From: Flavisolibacter longurius
Lineage (GTDB): Bacteria; Bacteroidota; Bacteroidia; Chitinophagales; Chitinophagaceae
Direction: 5' to 3'
NCBI GenBank assembly: GCA_013327885.1
Contig: JABUMY010000001.1
Location: 186,001-250,000 of the forward strand
Length of the DNA stretch: 64,000 bases
The position numbers and the translations under genes were made by a program. Positions 48,242 to 58,300 of this stretch are shown here, one piece after another (within the stretch, counting starts at the first letter, position 1; the number at the start of each line of letters is the position of its first letter). The notes beneath the pieces were generated by a model that saw nothing but the letters and a program-made list of their open reading frames with translations, searched no databases and was not told where the DNA came from.

Positions 48242-51200
48242 ATCAGCGAAGGTTCGGAATGGAAGGTCTTCTGCGCTAGTATCCTGCTTTCTGTTTTACC
48301 GTCGTCCAGGCAGCGTTGCAACACGGCGCCAGTTGTGCCGCTGTTCTCATACGCAAAAATTTCGCTGTGTATGCCCGGTACATCGTAGATCTTAATCTCA
48401 CCCTTGACGAAGGGACGCCAGCCCAAATATTGCTCGTCATGGGTATAACGGATTCGCTGGCCGGCCCGCAACAAACAAACATCGCCTTCGTAAGGTGCTG
48501 GCTTGTATTTTTTGCCTGCAGCGATACAGCGTTTTTCAAGTTCCGCCGCAATGTAAAAAGGATCGGTCTTGGGACCTACCAGGTCACGCTTTGCTTTCAC
48601 CAATGTTTCGGTCAGCTTCAGCTTTTCGTAACGAATCTTTCCCTTCGGGTCTTTCAGGAAATAGCTGATATCATGCGTTTTCCTCCGGGCGAACTGCATC
48701 CAGCTTTTGAACTGCCTGGCAAAAATGGCATCCGGCTCCTGGGCTTTGTTGGCCTCCGTATCAATCAATACCAGTTTCTTTATTTCTTTGCCCATTTGCT
48801 GCATTTGCCTTGCCATTTCAAAGGCTACCAGTCCGCCAAAGCAATAGCCCATCAGGATGTAAGGCCCGTTCGGGTTTTGCCGCAGAATGGCTGCCACGTA
48901 AGAAGCCGCTATCTCCTCCACATTGTCCGGCATTTTGCCCTTGCCCGTGAGGTCTTTGGCGCGGAGGCCGAAAATGGGTTGCTCCGGATGCAGGTGTTTT
49001 ACCAGCAGCGGAAGACCAAACACATTGCCCAGGGCGCCATGCACATAATAGAACGGTACCCGTGTGCCTCCCGGACGTACCGGTACCAGGCAGTCATCGT
49101 CGCCATCATCCGTATTGGTTTGGAGCCTTGCCGCTATTTTTTCTACGGTTGAATGCTCGTATAAAATGGCCAGCGGCAACCGGATGCCGGATTCTTTTTC
49201 AATCAACCGCATCATCTTTACGGCTAACAACGAGTGTCCGCCCAGGTCGAAAAAATCATCCTGCCGTCCGATGTTATCAATCCCTAATACTGTACGCCAT
49301 GCATCCATCACGATCTTTTCCTGTGGGGTTGCCGGCTGCGTTGTCGCTGCTTCTTTTTTTGTGTTGTTTACGTCAACATCGGGTAGTGCATTTTTGTCGA
49401 TTTTACCGTTAGGCGTAACCGGTAGTTTATCCAATACAATAATTTCATTGGGCACCATATAGGCCGGCAGGCTTTTCTTCAGCGCTTCCTTGCATTGAAC
49501 CGCAAAATCCTGCCGGTCCTGGTGGTGCACACCGGGGACTTGAACCACATAGGCAAGCAAGGCAACATGACCACCAGGTCGCTGCTTGGTGACCACTACG
49601 GCCTGGCCGATCTGAGGCTGTTGCAACAGGCAGGCTTCAATTTCCTCGGGCTCTATCCGGTAGCCGCGGATCTTTACCTGCTGGTCAATTCTGCCCAAGC
49701 ACTGGATCTCTCCATTTGGTAAAAGCTTTCCTAGATCGCCGGTGCGGTAAAGCAACCCGTTGTTGGCAAATCGATTGACAACAAACTTTTCTTTCGTCAG
49801 GTCCGGGCGGTTGAGATAGCCACCGGCCACCCCATCGCCGCCAATATAAATTTCACCGGTCCCGTTCACCGCTACAGGGTTGCGCTCTTTGTCGAGGATA
49901 TAAAGCTGCGTATTGGCAATGGGCCGCCCAATGGTGATGATGTCATCGAGTAGCGAAACTTTCTTGATCGCAGACCAAACCGTTGTTTCGGTGGGTCCGT
50001 AAAGATTGTATAGCGAGGTACAGCGAAGAAGCAAGGCATCTGCCAGGTTTTTCGAAAGGGCTTCACCCCCGCAACAAATGGTTTTAATGGCTTGTGCTTT
50101 TGACCAACCTGCATCCAGCAGCATTTGCCAGGTTGATGGCGTTGCCTGCATCACGGTGGGACGCAGTTGCTTTATCGCCTCCCGTAGCAAGAAGCCGTCT
50201 TTTGCTGTTTCCGTATCTACCAGTTGCAACACCGAACCACTCAGCAGCGGCAAGTAAAGTTCCAGGCAGGAAATGTCGAAGGAAATGGTGGTGACTGCAA
50301 GCAAGGTGTCTGATTCCGTTAGGCGGAGTGAGCTTTGCATGCTGCACAAAAAATTCACCAGGTTGTAATGCCGCACCGGCACTCCTTTGGGCTTGCCGGT
50401 TGACCCGGATGTATACAGCAGGTAAACACATTGGTCGCTGCTCACCGAAAGCGGGATGTTTTCCTTTGCATAAGCCGTCCTGTTTTGCCAGGCATCTTCT
50501 GCTACAAGTATCCTGGCTTGCAGGTCAAATTTAGTTTGATAGGTATGCGAAACGACAACCGTTTTCACACGTGCATCCCGCAGCATATAATTGATACGGT
50601 CGCCGGGATACGTAGGATCAATGGGAAGATAAGCTGCACCGGTTTTCATCACCGCCAGCAACAGGGCCACCAGTTTTGGTGACCGGTCCAGCAACAACCC
50701 CACCGTATCGCCGGGCTTAACGCCGGCTTCCTGCAACAGCCTTGCCAATTGGTTGGCTGCTTCTTCCAGTTCTCCGTAGGTAAGCTTTTCGTTTTTATAG
50801 GTGACAACCACTTGGTCGGGAAAGCGGCTCGCCTGCCGGCTGATCAACTGGTGCAGCGGCGTTTCTTTCGGATACGCTTGTTCCGTAGCATTCAGCTTGT
50901 CATAAGCGGCCCGTATTTTACGTGTATCGGTTAACGATAGCTGCCTGATGGATGCTGAGGAATGGCTGATGAGGGATTGAAGCAGGTAGTCAAATTCGCC
51001 CATCCACCGTTGAATGGTAGATGCCTGGAACAACTGCGTGTTGTACGACCATTCAAACGTAAGTGCGTCCGCTTTGCCGTTTATGTTCAGGAAAATTTCA
51101 AAGGCTTCGAAGGCTCTCGGGTTGGATATTTTTTCGTGTGTCAGCCCATAAAAAGCCACCTTGTTATCCATGCCCATATCGATGTTGAAAACAACCGGCA

Positions 51201-52308
51201 CCAACGGCACACGGGAAGGGTCGCGACGGATAGGGAGCTTTTGCAGTAAGCTGCCAAAGGTGAACAACTGGTGATCGTAAGCATCCAGCACAACCGACTT
51301 TTGTTTTTTCAGAAAGTCGAGAAAGCTTTGCTCTGCATCCACTTCGCTGCGCAGCGGCAGGAGGTTTACGCAATGTCCCACCAGGCCATAATGGCCGGTT
51401 GCCGACTGTCCGGCAGCAGGCAAACCAATGACGATCTTTTCCTGCACCGAAAGCTTGTGAATAAACAGTTCGAATGCCGCTAAAAGTGTGGTTACAAAAC
51501 TGCATCCTGCTTTCGCCCCCAACTGCTTTAAAGCTTTGGTGGTTTCCGGCAGCAAAGCAACATCCAGTCGCTGGCCGGTAAAGGTGCGTACTGTGGGCCG
51601 CGGAAAATCGGTTGGCAGGTCCAGCACAGGCACATCGTTTTTGTATTGGTCGATCCAGTACTGTTCGATCTCCTGGTATCGTTTGCTGCCGGCAAACTTT
51701 TTCTGCTCCAGCGCATACGACAGCAGGGAAGGAGAGGCTATGAGTTGCGGCACCTCGTTCCTGGCAAAGGCAGAATAAAGCTGGCCCAGTTCTTCCAGCA
51801 AAATGCCAAACGACCAGCCATCGCAAACAATATGGTGTGCGGTTAGGGTAAGAAGGTGCTGCGCTGCCTCCAGTTTGTGCAACGCGATTCTAAAAAGAGG
51901 TCCTTCTTGCAGGTTGAAGGCAGTTGTTGCCTCCTGTTGCAGGAACTGTTGTAAAGAAGCTTGTTGTTCGTTTGCCGACAGGTGTGTAAGGTCCTGGCAA
52001 TCCACCGCCAGGGGGTAAGGTTTGCCTATGAGAAGATACGTTCCGTCGGCACTGAACGTTGCTCTTAATGCTTCGTGGCGAGCCACCAGTTCCTGCAATG
52101 CCTGTTGCAGTGCAGGCAAGTTAAGTGATCCTTTTAGTCGCAACGAATTGGATTCGTTATACGACCGGTTCGCGTCTTCGCCGCCAATGAGGCAGGCAGT
52201 AAGAATCTCCAGTTGCGGTTCGGTAGCCGGAACGCCGGCTTCCAGCTCCATTTGCGCAAACGGGTCAAAGTCTACCGGAACAAATCCTGGGCTTTCTTTT
52301 CTGTTCAT
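48238..52308 (-). CDS. NRPS module C-A-PCP-TE (predicted Gly)
   Basis: A terminating peptide synthetase module of about 1356 residues from the ATG at 52308 (MNRKESPGFVPVDF). A frame back to 52416 overlaps the upstream gene. Order: condensation, residues about 10-440, with HHIVCDG (about 157); adenylation, about 470-990, with YTSGSTGKPKG (about 631) and the closing PNGKIDKNALP; carrier FFDLGGHSLLAVK (about 1023); thioesterase about 1080-1345. Pocket residues read against GrsA give D-I-L-Q-C-G-L-V-W-K, close to the glycine code DILQLGLIWK. The TE nucleophile motif is GYCFGG, with Cys in place of Ser, and a likely His lies in GIHSEIF. It starts 11 bases after the upstream synthetase stop and feeds on its product. 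Confidence 0.92.
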   Translation of the reverse strand: MNRKESPGFVPVDFDPFAQMELEAGVPATEPQLEILTACLIGGEDANRSYNESNSLRLKGSLNLPALQQALQELVARHEALRATFSADGTYLLIGKPYPLAVDCQDLTHLSANEQQASLQQFLQQEATTAFNLQEGPLFRIALHKLEAAQHLLTLTAHHIVCDGWSFGILLEELGQLYSAFARNEVPQLIASPSLLSYALEQKKFAGSKRYQEIEQYWIDQYKNDVPVLDLPTDFPRPTVRTFTGQRLDVALLPETTKALKQLGAKAGCSFVTTLLAAFELFIHKLSVQEKIVIGLPAAGQSATGHYGLVGHCVNLLPLRSEVDAEQSFLDFLKKQKSVVLDAYDHQLFTFGSLLQKLPIRRDPSRVPLVPVVFNIDMGMDNKVAFYGLTHEKISNPRAFEAFEIFLNINGKADALTFEWSYNTQLFQASTIQRWMGEFDYLLQSLISHSSASIRQLSLTDTRKIRAAYDKLNATEQAYPKETPLHQLISRQASRFPDQVVVTYKNEKLTYGELEEAANQLARLLQEAGVKPGDTVGLLLDRSPKLVALLLAVMKTGAAYLPIDPTYPGDRINYMLRDARVKTVVVSHTYQTKFDLQARILVAEDAWQNRTAYAKENIPLSVSSDQCVYLLYTSGSTGKPKGVPVRHYNLVNFLCSMQSSLRLTESDTLLAVTTISFDISCLELYLPLLSGSVLQLVDTETAKDGFLLREAIKQLRPTVMQATPSTWQMLLDAGWSKAQAIKTICCGGEALSKNLADALLLRCTSLYNLYGPTETTVWSAIKKVSLLDDIITIGRPIANTQLYILDKERNPVAVNGTGEIYIGGDGVAGGYLNRPDLTKEKFVVNRFANNGLLYRTGDLGKLLPNGEIQCLGRIDQQVKIRGYRIEPEEIEACLLQQPQIGQAVVVTKQRPGGHVALLAYVVQVPGVHHQDRQDFAVQCKEALKKSLPAYMVPNEIIVLDKLPVTPNGKIDKNALPDVDVNNTKKEAATTQPATPQEKIVMDAWRTVLGIDNIGRQDDFFDLGGHSLLAVKMMRLIEKESGIRLPLAILYEHSTVEKIAARLQTNTDDGDDDCLVPVRPGGTRVPFYYVHGALGNVFGLPLLVKHLHPEQPIFGLRAKDLTGKGKMPDNVEEIAASYVAAILRQNPNGPYILMGYCFGGLVAFEMARQMQQMGKEIKKLVLIDTEANKAQEPDAIFARQFKSWMQFARRKTHDISYFLKDPKGKIRYEKLKLTETLVKAKRDLVGPKTDPFYIAAELEKRCIAAGKKYKPAPYEGDVCLLRAGQRIRYTHDEQYLGWRPFVKGEIKIYDVPGIHSEIFAYENSGTTGAVLQRCLDDGKTESRILAQKTFHSEPSLI

Positions 52309-52318
52309 TGGTTGGTGT

Positions 52319-55300
52319 TTATTCGTACAGGTCAACTTGTAGATACTTGCCGGGTCTTTCAGGGTCGTGAACGAACCATGCCGGGTTGCCCTGCAGGTCT
52401 TTTCCCAGGCGGGCACCTTCTACCGGCGGCACCTGGAAGCGGGTGAAATCTTCCGCTGCAACGGCATTTGTTGCCGGAAAAAAACCGGCCTTGATCAGGT
52501 CCTGGATACTTTCGCGGAAAGCCCGTACAACAGCCTGCAGGTCTTCCTGCGTATGCGCTTCCGTCATGTAGCAGGGAAACAGGTCCATGATGTGAATGCC
52601 TTTCAACCGCATCAGCGTAAACAGCAATTCGCTGTAGGGAACTTCCTCTTTGAATTTTATTTTCCAGAGGGAACCAAAATGAACAATGTGCAACGGCATG
52701 CCATGCTGTTCGCAAATAGCATTCAACGTGCCGGCCAGCCAGTCTGTGTTCCGGGTAAGGCCTTGCTGCAGCGAAGGTCCTTTCTCTTTTAGGTAAAGTA
52801 GGGATGCTTTTGCGGTGGCCAAGGCCAGGGGGTGACGTACAAACGTGCCGGCAAAATAAGTAACACCAACTTCCGGTACGGAAGCATCGCCAAACTGCCA
52901 CCAGCCACCATCCAATGCATCCATAAATTTTTTAGTGCCGGCAATGGCACCAATCGGCAAGCCGCCACCAATCACTTTTCCATAGGTAGCAAGATCGGCC
53001 CTGATGCCGGTAATACCCTGAACACCTTGGGGATGCATGCGGAAACCCGTGATGATCTCGTCGAAGATCAAAGCGGAACCGGTGATTTCGGTCAGCTTGC
53101 GGAGATCTTTTAAAAACGAAAAAGGCTGAAATTCCGGCCGGCGGCTTTGTACCGGCTCAACCAATACAGCGGCAATTTCGGATGCTCTTTCTTTGATGAT
53201 GCGTAAGCTTTCTTCCGAACCGTAATCCAGGATGAGCATATTCTGCACCGCCTCCGGCAGAATGCCTGGCGCTGCCGGAAATGATTTTAATTTTTTGCTG
53301 CCGCGAACAATCACTTCGTCTACAATGCCATGATAGGATCCGTTGAAGGCAACGATCAGGGGCCGGCCGGTAACGGTACGGGCTATGCGCATAGCACCAA
53401 GAACAGCCTCGGAACCGGTGCTGCAAAGTGCCGACCTGTCGAAGCCTGTGGCTTCGCAAACCAGCTGGCAAACCTCACCTGCCAGTTCGTGTTGCGGGCC
53501 AATTTCATAACCTTTGTCAACCTGCTCTTTCAAGGCACGAACAATAGCCTCCGGCTGATGGCCCAGCATGTTGGACCCAAAGCCGTTGAGCACATCAATG
53601 TATTCGTTGCCGTCTACGTCCCACAAACGACTCCCTTTTGAGCGGTTGATCACAATGGGATAAACAATCTCTTTTGTCAGCGGCTTAAAGCCTGATACCA
53701 CCCGCGGGTCGGCCATTTGTGACCGGTGTTTTTGCGTGTAGGCCTTGCTGCCCGCTGTTTTTTTTGTGTACTCGTGTACCAGGGATTCCAAAAAGCTTTT
53801 TTGCGCCGGCGTTAGTGTGGTTACCTGCTTGTCGATGCGGGCCGTAGCACCAAAGGGCTTTTTGATTTCGATGGCTTCTTCGGGTGTCAGTTCCGTGTTG
53901 GTTGTAGACTTACTGTTATCCCTAACCGTAAATGATTGCGGCGTTGGTGCAGACACGGGCATGGGTGCTGGTACAGGTGAGCCTTGTAACAAGGCCACTT
54001 GTTTTGCCAGCAGTTGCAGTTGCTGTGCAATAAGGCCTAGTGGCGTATCACCGTTTGTCGAAAAATTGAACGGCGGTGCCTGGCTTTGGATTTGTTGCAC
54101 CAGTTGCGGCGCCGGCATAGACTGTGAAGGTGCTTCTTCCGGTGGTAAATTGGCATCAATAAAAGCGGCAAGCCGATCCAGGTTACTATAGTCTTCGTTC
54201 AGTTGGCGGAAGGTGATGGCCAGCTTAAATTCTTTTTTCAGAATCAACGCGATCTGTGTCAGGAGCAGGGAGTCGAGTCCCATCTCCATGAACGAAACCT
54301 CCGGCTCAACACCGTTCATTTCGATGCCGGACGCATCTTCCAATATTGTTTTGATCTTTTCGATCAGTGCCTCTTTTCTCATTTGTTGCTTTTGGGGTTG
54401 GCTGTTTTCAGGGTGAATGGTTTCGGGCACAGGAGAGTGGTTGTTGACAGCAGCAGGAATTGGGGTCTGTGCTGCTTTTTCGATCCAATACCGTTTGCGG
54501 TCGAATGCATAGGTAGGAAGGCGAAGGTTTTGTTTTTTCTGCCCGCCGTTAAAGGCAGTCCAATCCGGCTCCGCGCCGTGCAGCCATAACTGGCCAAGGG
54601 CTTTTAACATGCTTTCGTCGGCAGGCGAATTTTCTGCTCCCTCCAGGCTTGCCACAATTGCTTTTTGTGACGTTTGCTGGCGGGCCAGGGTTGCCAGCAC
54701 ATTGCGTGGTCCTGTTTCCAGCAAGCTATAATTGCCGTCGCTGCAAAGGCATTTGATCGCATCCGCAAAACGAACCGTTACTCGCAGGTGGTTGGCCCAA
54801 TACGTACTGCTGGTGGCTTCTTCATTCGCTAGTAATTGGCCGGTAACGGTTGAGATGATCGGTTTCGTTGGGTTGGCTAGTTGTACGGACCGAACCACTT
54901 CTTCAAAAGGCGCAATGGCAGGGTCCATCATGTGGGAATGAAAGGCATGACTGGTTTGCAACAGCTTGTTGACAATGCCTTTTTCTTCCAGTGTTTTGGA
55001 AAAGTTTTCGATGGCGCTATCCGGTCCGGCTACCACGCACAGGTTAGGACTGTTTACCGCCGCAAGCGAAATCTCCGGCGGAAGCATTGCTTCAATAGCT
55101 GCTGAACCTTTTCTTACTGAAAGCATGCTGCCTTTGGGCAGGTCGCTCATGAGACGTCCGCGTACCGCTACCAGCTTTAATGCATCTGCCAAGCTAAATA
55201 CACCTGCCAGGTGCGCCGCTACAAATTCGCCAATGCTATGGCCAATGAAGGCAGCAGGTTTGATGCCCCAGCTTTGCCATACTAGCGCCAATGCATATTC

Positions 55301-58300
55301 GATACAAAAAAGTGCCGGTTGTGCAAAACGGGTATCCTTCAATACCTGTTCCTCTTCTTCGCTGGCTGTTTGCGGGTAGATAATGGTTCGAATGTCTTTA
55401 CCAATTTCCGCTTGCAGCAGGTCAGCACAGGTATCGATCGCTTCGCGGAAAACCGGTTCTTTTTCGTACAAGGCACGACCCATGTCCAGGTATTGCGAGC
55501 CCTGGCCGGGAAAAAGAAAGGCTACACTGCCAGCCGCTTCTTTTACAAGCTTTGTTTCCGAAGCCGTCACCGGTGCTTCCAGTTTTTGCACCAATTCGTC
55601 GATTGTTTCCGCTACCAAAAAACGCCTGGCGCCAAACTGTTGCCGGGCACTCTGTAAGGTGTGGGCAACGGCAGTAATGTCAACAGCCTTGTTTTCCCGT
55701 AAATAGGCAGCCAGCTTTTTTGCATAAGCATCCCGACTTTTTTCTGTTTTGGCGGAGAGAAGAATAAGTTGTTTGGTACGAACCGGCGTATGCTGCTGTT
55801 TCGAATTTTCGTACTCCTCCAATACCACGTGCACATTGGTGCCGCCAACGCCAAAAGAACTGACACCGGCCCGCCTGGCTGTTTCCGATTCCCAGCTGCG
55901 GAGTGTATTGTTTACATAAAACGGGCTGTTCTCAAAATCTATGTTTGGATTCGGGTTCTTGTAAAAAAGTGAGGCGGGCAGTTGTTGGTGGTGCAGGCTT
56001 AAAACGGTTTTGATCAAGCCTGCCACACCGGCCGCCGTTACCAGGTGACCCATGTTGCTTTTGATGGAACCGATGGCGCAAAACTGTTTTTTCGCCTGCT
56101 GTCCAAACGCTTTTTTCAGGCCTTCCATTTCAATAGGATCACCAAGCGGTGTGGCCGTGCCATGTGCTTCTATATACGAAATGGTAGATGGTGCAACACC
56201 GGCATCGGCTATTGCCATTTTAATGGCCGTTGCTTGTCCATCGGCACTGGGCGCCGTAAAGCTTCCCTTGCCACCACCGTCGTTGTTGATACCCACGCCT
56301 TTGATGACTGCATAAATAAAATCGCCATCTTTTTCGGCTTCTTTCCTGCTTTTCAAAAGCACTACCCCGGCGCCATCGCTAAAGACGGTTCCTTTTGCAG
56401 CCGCGTCAAAAGGGCGGCAATGCCCATCGTCGCTCATCATAGCGCCTTCCTGGTACAGGTGGCCGCTGGCCACCGGCACCGTTACAATGGCACCACCCGC
56501 GAGGGCCATGGTGCATTGTCCTTTGCGGATGCTTTCCACTGCCTGCGCAACCGCCAGCAAGGAGGTGGAGCAGGCCGATTGCACCGTAACCGCAGGCCCT
56601 TTGAGATTGAGAGTATAAGCAGTGCGGGAAGAAATATAGTCTTTGTCGTTAAAGGTCATTACCTGCAAAAAGCCGGCTTTGTCAACCAGGTCAGGACGAC
56701 TTGATACGTTGTTCAGGTAATACGAGTTGAAACGGCAGCCGGCAAAAACACCCACCGATGCGTTGTTATTTTCGGTAGCATAACCTGCGCCTTCCAATGC
56801 CTCCCATGCAATCTCAAGGAAGATGCGTTGCTGCGGGTCCATCAGCTCGGCCATCTTTGGATTGATACCAAAAAAGGCCGCGTCGAATTCTTCTACATTG
56901 TCTACAACGCCACGGACCTTTACATAATTCGGATCGTTGCGCAGGCTTTGCGGAATGGAGGCGTCCAATTCATTGTCGGTAAAAAAGCGGGTGGTTTCTT
57001 TGCCCTCTTTCAGAATCGTCCAAAGGTCCTCCACCGTGCTGGTGCCGGGAAAACGAACGGCCATGCCAATTACAGCAACTTCATGATCGGCGGAAGCGTG
57101 AAGCGCTTCTGTTGCCGGTAAGAAATTTTCTTCGTCAGCGTTGTCCAGTGCATTTGCCATCTTACCAATGGTTCCCAACTGGTAAAGTTTGGTCACCGGC
57201 AGGTCGTAGTTGTACAAGGCTTTTAGTTGCGCAATGGTTTTTATGGCCAGGAGCGAACTTCCACCCAGGCTAAAAAAGTTATCGTTTACACCAACTTTGT
57301 CAAGATCCAGCAAGGTCTCCCACAACGCTGCCATTCTTTTTTCCGATACCGTTTGCGGTGCTTTGTACAGCACTGGCAGATCCGGCCTTTTTGAAACAAC
57401 ATCAGGCAAGGACTGGCGGTCAATTTTTCCATTGCTGGTGAGGGGCAAAGAGGAGAGCGGGACAATGCGGGAGGGAATCATATAGTCCGGCAACTTGCCC
57501 TGCAGGAACTGGAGCAGCCCGTTTCGGTCAAACTCGCTTTCCGAAACAATATAGGCCACCAATAACTTGTCGCCTACCTTGTTTTGTTTTGCCATCACCA
57601 GGCATTGAAGGATGGATGGATGTTGCAGGATCGCCGCCTGCACTTCTCCGGGTTCAATACGGTATCCCCGGATCTTTACCTGGTCGTCTATCCTGCCCAG
57701 GAATTCAATGTTACCATCGGGCAGCCACCGGACAAGGTCACCCGTTTTATAGAGTCTTCTGTTTTCTTCCGGATGAAAAGGGTCCGCCACAAAACGTTCA
57801 GCGGTCATGGCTTCGCTATTCAGGTAGCCTTTTGCCACGCCATCGCCGCCAATGTATAATTCTCCCGCTACGCCAATGGGACAAAGCTGTTTGGCCTCCG
57901 AAAGAATATAAACCCGTGTGTTGGAAAATGGCTTGCCCAATGGAACCTGCCTGCTGTAATCGATATGCGTACCAACTACATGCAGCAGTTTGCCAATGGT
58001 TGTTTCGGTTGGTCCGTAATGATTGATGACCTGGCAGGAGGTGCCGGTGGCCTGAATTGCTTTCACGGCAGCAACCGGTAGGGCTTCACCACCAAAAATG
58101 ATTTTTTTAGCTGGTAAGAGGAGTTTGTCGCCAATAGAAAGGGCTTGCCAATGCGAGGGAACGATCTTCACACAGTCGATAACGTGTGTGGCAAAATAGT
58201 CGTGCATCAGGGCCGGATTGCTTGCCCGTTCTTTGGAAAGAATATGCAGGGTGCCGCCGCAAAAAAGCGAACCGAAAACAACCGTGTGGCCAAGATCGGC

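Noticed and set aside
53745-58026. Several open frames on the plus strand within the synthetase genes
   Set aside because: They are reading-frame shadows of a long, clearly conserved coding region on the other strand.
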